Assembly: GCF_000308815.1 (NCBI RefSeq) | Contig: NZ_BAFX01000099.1 | Coordinates: 1-59,143 of the forward strand | DNA: 59,143 bases | Direction of reading: 5' to 3' | DNA from: Nocardia concava NBRC 100430 | Lineage (GTDB): Bacteria; Actinomycetota; Actinomycetes; Mycobacteriales; Mycobacteriaceae | Shown: one piece after another, positions 24,985-33,106 of the stretch | Numbering within the stretch: position 1 is the stretch's first letter | Layout of the letters: each line of letters opens with the position of its first letter | Program-made: the position numbers and the translations under genes | The notes under the pieces: generated by a model | Told to the model about the DNA's origin: nothing | The model's input: the letters and a program-made list of their open reading frames with translations, nothing else | Databases searched by the model: none

Positions 24985-25344
24985 ATGCGCAAGACACTGT
25001 TCACCCTGACCGGCCTGGCCGTCGCCACCGCCGCCGCCGTGCTGCCCGCCGCCCCCGCGAACGCCGCCGGGGCCTGGGGCGCGATCGCGGTGTCCGACAA
25101 CGGCGATCTGGGCTGGGCCTGGAACTACGACACCGAGGGCGGCGCCAGCCAGGCCGCGATCGACAAGTGCGGGCGGTTCAGCTGCTCGGTCATCACCACC
25201 TTCACCGGCTGCGGTGCGGCGGCGTTCTCGAACTCGATGAACAAGTACACCGGCGGCTACGGCGCGACGCCGGACGCGGCCGAGAGCTCGGCGCTGTGGT
25301 ACTCGGATTCGTACCTGGTGCGCACCGCCATCTGCAACGACTGA
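24985..25344 (+). CDS. Secreted DUF4189 protein
   Basis: 119 aa; ATG at 24985 with AGGA upstream gives a clean signal peptide (MRKTLFTLTGLAVATAAAVL, cleavage after ANA). Mature part: AGAWGAIAVSDNGDLGWAWN, a DKCGRFSCSVITTFTGCGAA segment with three cysteines, GGYGATPDAAESSALWYSDS and a final Cys in TAICND. The pattern A-A-W-G-AIA-S plus Cys-rich centre is typical of DUF4189. Function unknown. REP copy B follows. Confidence 0.85.
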   Translation: MRKTLFTLTGLAVATAAAVLPAAPANAAGAWGAIAVSDNGDLGWAWNYDTEGGASQAAIDKCGRFSCSVITTFTGCGAAAFSNSMNKYTGGYGATPDAAESSALWYSDSYLVRTAICND

Positions 25345-25378
25345 GGCGGCGGTAGCACCCGTCATCGCGGCACACCAC

Positions 25379-25454
25379 CGTCATCCCGGCGCGCTTCTTG
25401 GCCGGGATCCACTCCAGCAGTGTGGATTCCGGCCAAAAACATGCCGGAATGACG
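25379..25454. repeat. REP/BIME-like paired hairpin, copy B
   Basis: 76 bp between convergent genes. Here the left arm is C-type (ATCCCGGC...GCCGGGAT) and the right arm T-type (ATTCCGGC...GCCGGAAT read inverted), the opposite order from copy A. Outer CGTCAT/ATGACG ends are conserved. Confidence 0.85.
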
Positions 25455-25476
25455 GGGTTGACGACGGAGTGGACCC

Positions 25477-26154
25477 TCAGCGTTCGGCTGCCTCGACCGC
25501 CTTGCGGATCTTCTCGGCGTCGGCCGGGGCCGCCGGGTTCTCCCAGAACGGTTCGGCGACCGCGTAGGGCGCGCCGTAGACGGGGGTTTCGGGCTGGGTG
25601 CGCCAGCCGTCGGCGAGCGCGCCGATATCGATTGTGTCGTAGCCGATTTCGCTGATCAGCTGGGCCGCGACCTGCTTGGCCTCGGCGTCGTCACCGGCGA
25701 TGGGCAGCGCGGTCCGGCCATCGGCCCCGGCGGGGCGGCCGAGCACGGCCAGATGCTTGAAGTAGATGTTGTTGAACGCCTTCACGACCCGCGAGCGCGG
25801 CAGATGCCGTTGCAGCAGTTCGGAACTCGTCGCGACACCCGCCTCGATATCGGGGAATTCGCCGTCGCGGCCCGGGTAGTAGTTATTGGTGTCGATGACC
25901 ACCTTGCCGACCAGCGGATCCACCGGCACCGACTGATACGCCTTCAACGGCACGGTCACCACCACGATGTCCCCCGCGGCGGCCGCCTCGGCCGGGGTGG
26001 CCGCGCGCGCCTTGTCCCCCAGTTCGGCGACCAGATCGGCCAGGGTTTCCGGCCCCCTCGAATTGCTCAGCACCACATCGATTCCCGCGGCCACGGCCAG
26101 CCGGGCCAGCGTGCCGCCGATATTGCCACTCCCGATCAATCCAAGCGTCGTCAT
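25477..26154 (-). CDS. NADPH-dependent F420 reductase family / NAD(P)-binding oxidoreductase
   Basis: 225 aa; ATG with GGGAG upstream. N-terminal dinucleotide-binding fold MTTLGLIGSGNIGGTLARLA, then VVLSNSRGPETLADLVAELG, IVVVTVPLKAYQSVPVDPL, KVVIDTNNYYPGRDGEFPDI and VKAFNNIYFKHLAVLGRP, which is the NADP oxidoreductase coenzyme-F420-dependent family pattern. It may use F420 or simply NADP. Follows the ArsR gene on the same strand by 117 bp. Confidence 0.85.
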   Translation of the reverse strand: MTTLGLIGSGNIGGTLARLAVAAGIDVVLSNSRGPETLADLVAELGDKARAATPAEAAAAGDIVVVTVPLKAYQSVPVDPLVGKVVIDTNNYYPGRDGEFPDIEAGVATSSELLQRHLPRSRVVKAFNNIYFKHLAVLGRPAGADGRTALPIAGDDAEAKQVAAQLISEIGYDTIDIGALADGWRTQPETPVYGAPYAVAEPFWENPAAPADAEKIRKAVEAAER

Positions 26155-26271
26155 GCCCGCTCCCAACACCCCGCGGCCAGGCAATGTTCCCGACCTGCCG
26201 CGCGGGGGCTCAGCCGGCAGCGAACGCGGTTCGGGCGTCAACGCGCGCGATCCAACTGGGGCGGACATGGT

Positions 26272-26598
26272 TCAGCCGTCGACGGGCAGGCGGTCGGCGG
26301 CGGCGAGCGCGGCGTCCAGTATGCCCGGGAAGCGGCCGTCGAGGTCGTCGCGGCGCAGGCTCACGAAGCGGTTGCGGCCATCCTGGCGGGTGCTGATGAG
26401 GCCGGATTCGCGGAGTACGCGGAAGTGGTGGGACATGGTCGATTTGTGCACCTCGATGCCCTCGGCCGCGGCGGCGCAGGAGTGTTCGGCGTCGTCGGCG
26501 AGCGCGGCGAGCAGGCGCAGGCGCACCTGGTCGGAGAGCGCGTGCATGACGGCGACGAACTCGATATCGCCGGTGGCGGGTTGGGGCAGGTACCGCAT
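26272..26598 (-). CDS. ArsR-type transcriptional regulator
   Basis: 108 aa. Compact winged helix: FVAVMHALSDQVRLRLLAAL, HSCAAAAEGIEVHKSTMSHH, FRVLRESGLISTRQDGRNRF and VSLRRDDLDGRFPGI. No Cys metal-binding motif on the alpha-3 or alpha-5 helices, so it probably senses an organic ligand rather than a metal. Divergent from the MFS gene at 26710 and upstream of the reductase gene; it likely represses both. Confidence 0.87.
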   Translation of the reverse strand: MRYLPQPATGDIEFVAVMHALSDQVRLRLLAALADDAEHSCAAAAEGIEVHKSTMSHHFRVLRESGLISTRQDGRNRFVSLRRDDLDGRFPGILDAALAAADRLPVDG

Positions 26599-26655
26599 GG
26601 CATCACCCTAACGATTGTTGGATTGTTTGACATCTATCGAACCGTCTTCATAGTA

Positions 26656-26667
26656 TGACGATCGTCA
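26656..26667. promoter_or_regulatory. Probable ArsR operator
   Basis: Perfect 12-bp palindrome TGACGATCGTCA in the 111-bp gap between the divergent ArsR and MFS genes. A wider GTTTGAC...GTCAAAC pair (about 26625-26670) encloses it. Confidence 0.5.
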
Positions 26668-26709
26668 AACTAATGCGGATTCCCGCTCATCCACCACGAG
26701 GAGTCTCGG

Positions 26710-27903
26710 GTGAATTCACGACTGATTACCTTGGCGCTGGGGACATTTGCCATCGGCATCGACGCCTTCGTGACCGCGGGGCTGGTCGCTCCGGTGTCGG
26801 CGGATCTCGGCGTGTCGACCTCGGCGGCCGGGCAGCTCGTCACCGTGTTCGCACTGTCCTATGCACTGTTGTCGCCGATCCTGGCCACCGCGACGGCGCG
26901 GCTGTCCCGAAAACAGGTGCTGCTGATCGCTTTATCGCTGTTCACGCTCGGCAATATCGTCACCGCGCTGGCCGGAACCTTCGCGCTGGTGCTGGCCTCG
27001 CGGGTGATCGCGGCGGCGGGCGCGTCCATGTACACGCCGAACGCGACCGCCGTGGCGGCCGCGCTCACGCCACCCGAGCGGCGCGGCCGCGCCATTTCGG
27101 TGGTGATCGGCGGGCTCACGGTGGCGACCGCGCTGGGTGTGCCGATCGGGTCCTGGATCGGCGGCGCATACAGCTGGCGGGCCACACTGTGGCTGGTGGC
27201 GGCGCTCGGCGCGGTCGCTCTCGCCGGTGTCGCGGCGATCGTTCCCGCCGTTCATCTCCCCGCGCCCGCGCGGCTGCGGGATCGGCTGATGCCGTTGCGC
27301 GACAAGACCATTGCCACCGGACTGCTGCACGCGGTGCTGCTCTTCGGCGGCATGTTCACCGTCTACACCTACCTCGCGGCGGCCATGCACACCGCGACCG
27401 GCGGCAGCACCGGGCGATTCACCGCGCTGCTGTGGGTGTACGGCCTCACGGCCGTGGTGGGCAGCACGCTCGGCGGCAGATTGGTCGACCGGCTGGGCTC
27501 ACGCCGAATCATGCCGCTGACTCTGATCGGCGCGGGCGTCGTAGTGGCGCTGGCGCAGGCGGCCGGAGGACACTTCGCCACCGCCGTCGTCTGGTGCGTC
27601 GCCTTCGGCATCCCCGGCTGGATCTGGGCTGTGGCACAACAGCATCGGCTGGTGGAACTGTCGCAGCAGGGCTCCCCGCTGCTGCTGGGACTGAACGCCT
27701 CGGCACAGTATTTCGGCATCGCCATAGGCGGCGCGGCCGGAGGTCTGGGCCTGCGGTGGTGGGGTGCGAGCTCGCTGGGCTGGATCGGTGCGGCGCTGGT
27801 CGTAGCCGCGCTCGGCCTGCTGGCCGTCAGCCTCCGGGGCGCTGGAAGCCGAAACCCCGGCACCGCACCGACAGTCGCGCAGGGCGCGGGCGCTACCGCC
27901 TGA
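26710..27903 (+). CDS. MFS transporter (AraJ/DHA1-type)
   Basis: 397 aa; GTG with GAGGAG upstream. Twelve hydrophobic helices; TM1 begins TLALGTFAIGIDAFVTAGLV, motif A-like ATARLSRKQVLLIALSLFTL, motif C-like GGLTVATALGVPIGSWIGGA. This resembles the AraJ/YdhP sugar or drug efflux branch. Divergent from ArsR, which probably controls it. REP copy C follows the gene. Confidence 0.88.
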   Translation: MNSRLITLALGTFAIGIDAFVTAGLVAPVSADLGVSTSAAGQLVTVFALSYALLSPILATATARLSRKQVLLIALSLFTLGNIVTALAGTFALVLASRVIAAAGASMYTPNATAVAAALTPPERRGRAISVVIGGLTVATALGVPIGSWIGGAYSWRATLWLVAALGAVALAGVAAIVPAVHLPAPARLRDRLMPLRDKTIATGLLHAVLLFGGMFTVYTYLAAAMHTATGGSTGRFTALLWVYGLTAVVGSTLGGRLVDRLGSRRIMPLTLIGAGVVVALAQAAGGHFATAVVWCVAFGIPGWIWAVAQQHRLVELSQQGSPLLLGLNASAQYFGIAIGGAAGGLGLRWWGASSLGWIGAALVVAALGLLAVSLRGAGSRNPGTAPTVAQGAGATA

Positions 27904-27964
27904 CGGAGTGGCCCGGTGTGGCCCCTTCGTCCTGCCCGCTGAGCGCTTTGGTGGCGGTCCAGCT

Positions 27965-28039
27965 CGTCATCCCGGCGCGCTTTTGGCCGGGATCTCGCCG
28001 CCCGAGGTGGATTCCGGCCAAAAGCACGCCGGAATGACG
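27965..28039. repeat. REP/BIME-like paired hairpin, copy C
   Basis: 75 bp between convergent genes. Left arm C-type, right arm T-type, as in copy B. The stretch between its arms (TCTCGCCGCCCGAGG) is itself partly self-complementary. Confidence 0.85.
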
Positions 28040-28100
28040 GTGGGAACTTTCGACCCGGGCGCTCCGTCCGCGCCGTCCCCACCCGGCTGGAAGGGTCGCC

Positions 28101-28129
28101 CCCACGGCCGCCGCTTCGACGGCCGTGGG
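28101..28129. terminator. Hairpin between convergent MFS and dioxygenase genes
   Basis: CCCACGGCCG and its exact complement form a 10-bp stem with a 9-nt loop. No T-run on either side. It lies 50 bp beyond the end of the minus-strand dioxygenase gene and may serve as its terminator. Confidence 0.45.
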
Positions 28130-28178
28130 AACTCGCCGGATGGTCTATTTCGCCGGAGATACTGCTGGCCAGGGGATT

Positions 28179-29138
28179 TCAGCCCAGGGTGATGGCGTCG
28201 AGGCGGGTGCGGAGGAACTCGGCGGAGACGACCGGTTCCAGGCCGTCGATGCGGCCGATGGGTGGGGCGAGGGGGGTGACGCGGGCGTCGTGGTCGAGTT
28301 CGTAGAAGTAGATGAGCGAGACCAGGTCCTCGTCGGGGGCGGATTCCTGGGGCGGGAGGACGCGGTGGCGGCCGGCGGGCCAGCGCTGGCCGCTCCAATA
28401 GGCCAGCAGGTCACCGATGTTCACGGTGAGGGCCTCCGGATCGTAGGGCGCGTCCTCCCAGCCGCCGTCCTCGGTGTAGACCTGCAGGCCGCCCGCGCCG
28501 GGCTCGCGGTCCAGGACGGTGACGGTGCCGAAATCGGTGTGCGGGCCGATGCGGAACTGGCCGGGTTCGGGCGGGCCGACCTCGGTCAGGGGCGGGTACC
28601 AGTTGATATTGCAGGTCCAGGTGGGACGACTGGCCAGACCCTGAAAGGGGTTGTGCGGCAGGTCGAGTGCCTCGGCGAAGAGTGCGAGCAGCTCGTCGGA
28701 GAGGGTGTGCACGGCGTCGGTGTAGGCCAGGAACAGCTCGCGCAGTTCGGTCACCTCGGCGGGCCAGACATTGTCGAGGAACCACACGTCGTCGACGAGC
28801 GCATCGCCGGTGCGGGTGTCCGCGCCGATGGCGAAGGTCTCCTTGAGGTCGGGCGGGGTCTCGGTGCCCTCGGAGTAGCCGTTGGCCTCGAGGCCGGGGC
28901 CGATCCAGCCGCGGCCGCCGACCGACACCGCGTAGCGCTGCTTCACCTCTTCCGGCAGCGCAAAGAAGCGCCGGGCGGCCGCGCGCAGGGCGGCCGGAAG
29001 CCCTTGCGGCACACCGTGTCCGCGCACCAGCAGGAATCCGGCGCGCTGCATGCCCGCGTCCACCTCGCGCAGCACCTGCGCGGCGTCGTCACCGCCCGCG
29101 CGCCAGCGGTCCAGGTCGATGGTCGCGATCGCCGTCAT
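28179..29138 (-). CDS. 2-oxoglutarate/Fe(II) dioxygenase, isopenicillin-N-synthase fold
   Basis: 319 aa. Facial triad His200-x-Asp202...His258 in RIGPHTDFGTVTVLD and AGRHRV. N-terminal DIOX_N-like segment GFLLVRGHGVPQGL, and LAYWSGQRWPAGRHRVLPP before the third ligand. The usual RxS 2-oxoglutarate anchor is altered: the Arg position is Leu272 and only Ser274 remains (DLVSLIYF). Overlaps the cytosine deaminase gene by 4 bp and is third in the permease-deaminase-dioxygenase operon. IPNS-fold dioxygenases that act on free pyrimidines exist in fungi (thymine-7-hydroxylase), so a pyrimidine substrate is a reasonable guess. Confidence 0.88.
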   Translation of the reverse strand: MTAIATIDLDRWRAGGDDAAQVLREVDAGMQRAGFLLVRGHGVPQGLPAALRAAARRFFALPEEVKQRYAVSVGGRGWIGPGLEANGYSEGTETPPDLKETFAIGADTRTGDALVDDVWFLDNVWPAEVTELRELFLAYTDAVHTLSDELLALFAEALDLPHNPFQGLASRPTWTCNINWYPPLTEVGPPEPGQFRIGPHTDFGTVTVLDREPGAGGLQVYTEDGGWEDAPYDPEALTVNIGDLLAYWSGQRWPAGRHRVLPPQESAPDEDLVSLIYFYELDHDARVTPLAPPIGRIDGLEPVVSAEFLRTRLDAITLG

Positions 29139-29593
29139 TCCGCCACTCCTATGTCCTCGTTCCACAGCTCCGGCCGCTGCGCGATGAAGCTCGTCATCAT
29201 GTCCACGCAGGCCGGATCGTCGAGCACGGTGACCGAAACCCCGTGCGCGGCAAGCCAATCGTGACCGCCGGTGAAGGTGCGCGACTCCCCCACGATGACC
29301 GCGCCGATATTGAACTGCCGCACCAGCCCGCTGCAGTACCAGCACGGCGAGAGCGTGGTGACCATGATGGTGTCGCGGTAGTCGCGGCGGCGGCCGGCGT
29401 TGCGGAAGGCGTCGGTCTCGGCGTGCACGCTGGGATCGTCGTTCTGGACACGGCGATTGTGGCCGCGCCCCAGCAGGTTTCCGCTGCTGTCGAACAGGGC
29501 GGCGCCGATCGGGATGCCGCCCTCGCGCAGTCCGAGCATGGCCTCTTCGTAGGCGGTGGTCAGCAGCTCCTGTGCGTTGATCATTCCGATCAT
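29135..29593 (-). CDS. Cytosine deaminase (yeast Fcy1-type nucleoside deaminase family)
   Basis: 152 aa. Zinc site: VHAETDAF (His57, catalytic Glu59) and LSPCWYCSGL (Cys84, Cys87). The C-terminal part GESRTFTGGHDWLAAHGVSV followed by TVLDDPACVDMM and ELWNEDIG matches the Fcy1-type cytosine deaminases rather than TadA or guanine deaminase. Start at 29593 overlaps the permease stop (ATGA), and its own stop overlaps the dioxygenase start: one tightly coupled operon. Reaction expected: cytosine to uracil, perhaps also 5-methylcytosine to thymine. Confidence 0.87.
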   Translation of the reverse strand: MIGMINAQELLTTAYEEAMLGLREGGIPIGAALFDSSGNLLGRGHNRRVQNDDPSVHAETDAFRNAGRRRDYRDTIMVTTLSPCWYCSGLVRQFNIGAVIVGESRTFTGGHDWLAAHGVSVTVLDDPACVDMMTSFIAQRPELWNEDIGVAE

Positions 29594-30978
29594 GCTGCCA
29601 CCGGAGTCTGAGAAATCCTGGCGCGGTTGACGAGCAGGTAGAGCGCGCCGGAGAGCAGGAAGCCGACGAAGAAGGTGATGTCGCCGAGCTCCGGGACCGC
29701 CTTGGCGATCGCGCCGACGAACTTCTGCTGATTGGAGAACAGCAGCACCGAGACCACCAGGCCGATCAGGAAGGCCGCGACGCCACCCCAATTGGAGTAG
29801 GACCGGTTGTAGAGCAGGTGATCGACGCGCTGCCCGCGCCGCAGATACTCGTCGGCGAAGACCACGCCCAGCCACGGGCCGATCCAGTACGCCACGATCA
29901 GCAGGAAGCCCTCGTAGCTGGCCGCCGCGTCCGGCAGCGCCCACCAGGCGACCAGGAACCCGACCACGCCGAAGGCCGCCGACACCACCGCCCGCTGGGT
30001 GCGCACCGAGAACCGGAAGCCCATGGTCACGAACGCCATCGCGCCCGAATAGACATTGAGCGCATTGGCCGCGACCGCGCCGACCGCGATGGCCAGCAGG
30101 GTCAGATCCGCCAGCGGCGTGGGCAGATTGGCGGTGAACACGTCGGTCGGGCTGCCCTGGGCGGTGCTGGTCACGGTGGCCGAGGCCGCGCCGACGACGG
30201 TCAGCCAGAAGCAGGACAGGAACAGTCCGGCCGAGGCGTAGCCGCCGGTCGCCAGGCGCGAGGCCGAGGCGGGCAGGTAGCGGGAGTAGTCGGCGGCGTA
30301 GGGGTTCCAGCCCGCGCCGTAGCCGAAGGCGGTGCCGACGGTCAGCAGGAATCCGCCCATACCGCCCATGCCGCCCTCGGGTGCGGGCGCGCCGAGGTTC
30401 GCCTTGCTGAAGATCACCACGGTCACGATGGCGAACACGATCGCCAGCAGTGGGAAGGCGATGCGCTCCACCGCCTGCACCAGGTTGTGCCCGAAGAACG
30501 CGAAGGCGGTCTGCACCACCACGATCACCAGCAGGGCGGGCAGCTTCGGCAGCCCGGTCAGGGAGTTCAACGCCCACGCGCCGCTGACGGAGTTGGTGGC
30601 GAACCAGCCGACACCGCACATGATCGACATGAACGCGGCGGGCAGCGTGTTCCCGCGATAGCCGAAGGCCAAGCGCCCCAGCACCATCTGCGGAACGCCG
30701 TGCAGCGGCCCGCGCGCCGAGAGCAGGTAGTGCGCGGCCGCGCCGAGCCCGGTGCCGACCGCCAGACCGAGCGTGGCCTGCCAGAAGTTCATGCCGTACG
30801 CGGTGACCGCGAGCACGCCCACGAACACGGTGGCGAACTCCATGTTCGGGGACATCCAGGTCCAGAACAGCTTTCGCGGAGTCCCGTGGCGGGCTTCCTC
30901 GGGAATGTAATCGTCTCCGCCGGGCTCGACGGCGATCACCCGATCGCCGTAGGCCGACCGCATCTGGATCTCGGTCAT
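29590..30978 (-). CDS. NCS1 family cytosine/purine permease (CodB-like)
   Basis: 462 aa with about 12 membrane helices. NCS1 hallmarks: PRKLFWTWMSPNMEFATVFV before TM1, PQMVLGRLAFGYRGNTLPAA in the TM2-3 region, TAFGYGAGWNPYAADYSRYL around TM6, and YWIGPWLGVVFADEYL near TM10. Imports a nucleobase with H+ or Na+; the coupled deaminase makes cytosine the best guess. The ATG at 30978 has no Shine-Dalgarno sequence, and the shared 48-bp element begins 5 bp upstream, so a leaderless transcript is possible. Confidence 0.9.
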   Translation of the reverse strand: MTEIQMRSAYGDRVIAVEPGGDDYIPEEARHGTPRKLFWTWMSPNMEFATVFVGVLAVTAYGMNFWQATLGLAVGTGLGAAAHYLLSARGPLHGVPQMVLGRLAFGYRGNTLPAAFMSIMCGVGWFATNSVSGAWALNSLTGLPKLPALLVIVVVQTAFAFFGHNLVQAVERIAFPLLAIVFAIVTVVIFSKANLGAPAPEGGMGGMGGFLLTVGTAFGYGAGWNPYAADYSRYLPASASRLATGGYASAGLFLSCFWLTVVGAASATVTSTAQGSPTDVFTANLPTPLADLTLLAIAVGAVAANALNVYSGAMAFVTMGFRFSVRTQRAVVSAAFGVVGFLVAWWALPDAAASYEGFLLIVAYWIGPWLGVVFADEYLRRGQRVDHLLYNRSYSNWGGVAAFLIGLVVSVLLFSNQQKFVGAIAKAVPELGDITFFVGFLLSGALYLLVNRARISQTPVAA

Positions 30979-30982
30979 GGGA

Positions 30983-31030
30983 GGAATTGTGCGGTCCGGA
31001 ATGTTGCCTGGACATCAAACTGGGTTACCA
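30983..31030 (-). promoter_or_regulatory. 48-bp element shared with the APC permease promoter
   Basis: Aligned without gaps, 30983-31030 and 39687-39734 are identical at 40 of 48 positions. The first ten bases, GGAATTGTGC, are identical and are followed by CCGGA, TGTTGC, TGGA, AAAC and GTTACC blocks. Both copies lie just upstream of a minus-strand transporter gene in the same orientation. Confidence 0.7.
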
Positions 31031-31108
31031 GCACATACCAAGTATGTGACGCGATCCGCGCCCCAATCTGGCTACAGTTCGCTCAACTCAGACACTAAGG
31101 TGTGGGCC

Positions 31109-31951
31109 ATGGACAACGCGTTCGCCCGCGATATGTGGCGCGTGCTGGAGCCGCTGCACGCGGTCTCCTACTTCGCCCCCGACTGCATTGCCGCCAATAA
31201 AGCGGTTGGCCTGCGCGGATTCTGGATGGGGTACTTCGCGTCGCGTTCGGCGCCGCTGGGCGCGGTCGGGCCGTCGGTGGTCGAGGCCGCCTTCTACAAC
31301 TTCCATCCGGCGATGGTGCGGCGGGCCATTCCCGACGCCTGGACGTATGCGACGCCGGACGCGGTCATCGCGACCCGGACGATTGCCGCGGCGGCGGTGC
31401 TGCGGAATGTGGTGCCCGACATCGTCACCATCGCCGCTCGGGCGGTGCCGCATCTGCGGGACGCGATCAATGCCGCGCCCGCCGGCGGCCGTCCGCTCTT
31501 CGCCGCCAATCGCGATCTGCCGACGCCGGGCGATGCGGTGCACGCGTTGTGGCAGGCCGCCACCGCGCTGCGCGAGCATCGTGGCGACGGACACGTGGCG
31601 TGCCTGCTGACCGAGGGCATCGACGGGTGCGAGGCGCACGTGCTGTTCTCGGCCTCGACGGGGACTCCCGAGCAGATGTGGCGCGACAATCGCGGCTGGA
31701 GCGAAACCGATTGGCAGGCGGCGCAGGATCGCCTGCGCGAACGCGGTCTGCTCGATGCCACCGGACTCACCGACGCCGGGCGCGCATTGCGCCAGCACAT
31801 CGAGGCTCGCACCGATGCACTGGCCATGACAGCTTATCGCGATGTCCCGGGCATGGTCGAAACTCTCTCGATCCTGGCCCCCGCCGCCCGGGCTGTCGCC
31901 CGCAGCGGCGAGGTGCCCTACCCCAATCCCATGGGAGCCGACCCCGCCTAA
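31109..31951 (+). CDS. SCO6745-type protein (helical, winged-helix-like C terminus)
   Basis: 280 aa. Begins MDNAFARDMWRVLEPLHAVS; contains GLRGFWMGYFASRSAPLGAV, FYNFHPAMVRRAIPDAW and a C-terminal winged-helix-like part (WSETDWQAAQDRLRERGLLD, LTDAGRALRQHIEARTDALA). This is the pattern of the SCO6745 family of actinobacteria. It is divergent from the cytosine operon with the shared 48-bp element between them; a regulatory or sensing role is possible but unproven. Confidence 0.8.
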   Translation: MDNAFARDMWRVLEPLHAVSYFAPDCIAANKAVGLRGFWMGYFASRSAPLGAVGPSVVEAAFYNFHPAMVRRAIPDAWTYATPDAVIATRTIAAAAVLRNVVPDIVTIAARAVPHLRDAINAAPAGGRPLFAANRDLPTPGDAVHALWQAATALREHRGDGHVACLLTEGIDGCEAHVLFSASTGTPEQMWRDNRGWSETDWQAAQDRLRERGLLDATGLTDAGRALRQHIEARTDALAMTAYRDVPGMVETLSILAPAARAVARSGEVPYPNPMGADPA

Positions 31952-31979
31952 GTCGAAGTACGTTCCGTCACAGTACTTT

Positions 31980-32552
31980 TCAGGCAGGCCTCAGACCCTC
32001 GAACTGCAACGCGAGCAGCCGCCGCCAGTCGCCGCTCCCCGTGCTGATTGTGGCGGACAATGCACCGACCACCATGTACACATCGGCGACGGTGAGATCC
32101 GCACGCAGTGCGCCTGCGGCGCAATCGGATTCGATGATGTCGCCGATCACGACCTCGAGACCGGCGAGGGCTTCGCCGCGCGGCGCACTGCCGGGTGAAT
32201 GCCGGGCCGCCTCGATGGCGGCCGACAAACCACTGTCGGCGGCCAGGGTTTCACCGACATGGTTCAGATAGCGCCACAGACCCCGACCGGGCTCGCCGAC
32301 CAGACAGGCGGTCCGCGCGTATTCCTCGATCTCGGCGAAGCGTTGCGCCGCAGCGGCTTCGATGAGGTCGGCCTGGGTCGGAAAGTGCCGGTACACCGTG
32401 CCGATCCCGACCCCGGCGGCGCGCGCCACCTCCGGCAGCTGGACCTGACTTCCGCGCTCCGCGAACAGGTTTCGCGCGACCTCCAGAATGCGATCGCGGT
32501 TGCGCGACGCATCGGCGCGCGCCTTGCGTGACGGCGATGACGGGCTTGACAC
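31980..32552 (-). CDS. TetR family regulator
   Basis: 190 aa from a GTG at 32552 with AAGGGAAG upstream. N-terminal HTH: RNRDRILEVARNLFAERGSQ, QLPEVARAAGVGIGTVYRHF and PTQADLIEAAAAQRFAEIEE, then a ligand domain of about 120 residues (GLSAAIEAARHSPGSAP...). Divergent from the cupin gene, with a 29-bp near-perfect inverted repeat between them that looks like its operator. Confidence 0.88.
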   Translation of the reverse strand: MSSPSSPSRKARADASRNRDRILEVARNLFAERGSQVQLPEVARAAGVGIGTVYRHFPTQADLIEAAAAQRFAEIEEYARTACLVGEPGRGLWRYLNHVGETLAADSGLSAAIEAARHSPGSAPRGEALAGLEVVIGDIIESDCAAGALRADLTVADVYMVVGALSATISTGSGDWRRLLALQFEGLRPA

Positions 32553-32577
32553 CAGACTTCCCTTCCGGCCTACACTC

Positions 32578-32606
32578 GAAACGGATCCGGATTCCGGTTC
32601 CGTTTC
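32578..32606. promoter_or_regulatory. TetR operator, 29-bp inverted repeat
   Basis: Arms GAAACGGATCCGG (32578-32590) and CCGGTTCCGTTTC (32594-32606) around a 3-bp centre; 12 of 13 positions pair. It lies between the divergent TetR start (32552) and cupin start (32630), positioned to repress both. Confidence 0.82.
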
Positions 32607-32629
32607 TCTTCGGTCGAAAGGGTACCACC

Positions 32630-33106
32630 ATGTCCCACAATCGATTCCTGCTCCTCGACCCCGGCGCCGTGCGCCCCGGCCGTGTTCCCCTGCCGCCCGC
32701 CTTCGCCGTGAAGGCCACCACCTCCGATACCGAGGGCCGGTTTTCCCTGCTGGAAGTGACCCTCGCCCGCGATATCCCCCGCCACACCCATCACGTGGCC
32801 GACGAGTGCATCTACGTGCTCGAAGGCACCCTCGAAGTGGAGTTCGACGATCGCGTCGAGCACGCCACCGAGGGCATGTTCGTACTACTCCCCCACGGCA
32901 TTCCGCATGCTCTGCGCTGCGGGTCCACACCGCCGCCCCGGCTCATCCAGATCTCCTCGCCGGGCGGCTGGGAATGCTATCTGGAGGATCTGTTCGAGGC
33001 GGGACCGGCGGTGCTCACCGACGGGGCGCTGGATCCGGTGAAGATCAATCCGGTCGCCGCGAAGTACGAGATCCGTTACGAGGAAACCGGAGTCGGGGCT
33101 CAGTAG
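32630..33106 (+). CDS. Cupin-domain protein
   Basis: 158 aa. Single cupin barrel with both motifs: motif 1 IPRHTHHVADECIYVLEGTL (two His and a Glu as metal ligands) and motif 2 FVLLPHGIPHALR (third His). Likely metal-binding dioxygenase, isomerase or quercetinase-like enzyme. Controlled by the divergent TetR. The last 7 bp overlap the convergent methyltransferase gene. Confidence 0.88.
   Translation: MSHNRFLLLDPGAVRPGRVPLPPAFAVKATTSDTEGRFSLLEVTLARDIPRHTHHVADECIYVLEGTLEVEFDDRVEHATEGMFVLLPHGIPHALRCGSTPPPRLIQISSPGGWECYLEDLFEAGPAVLTDGALDPVKINPVAAKYEIRYEETGVGAQ

Noticed and set aside
26655..28037. 460-codon plus-strand frame over the MFS gene
   Set aside because: Arg/Gly-rich out-of-frame shadow; the MFS frame has clear membrane helices and a good start.
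30983..31030. Calling the shared permease element a GlnR box
   Set aside because: GTTAC and GAAAC-like blocks are present but their spacing does not fit the GTnAC-n6-GAAAC pattern.
31980..32930. Longer start for the TetR protein (316 codons)
   Set aside because: The extension is antisense to the cupin gene and covers the operator; GTG 32552 with a ribosome binding site fits the family length.
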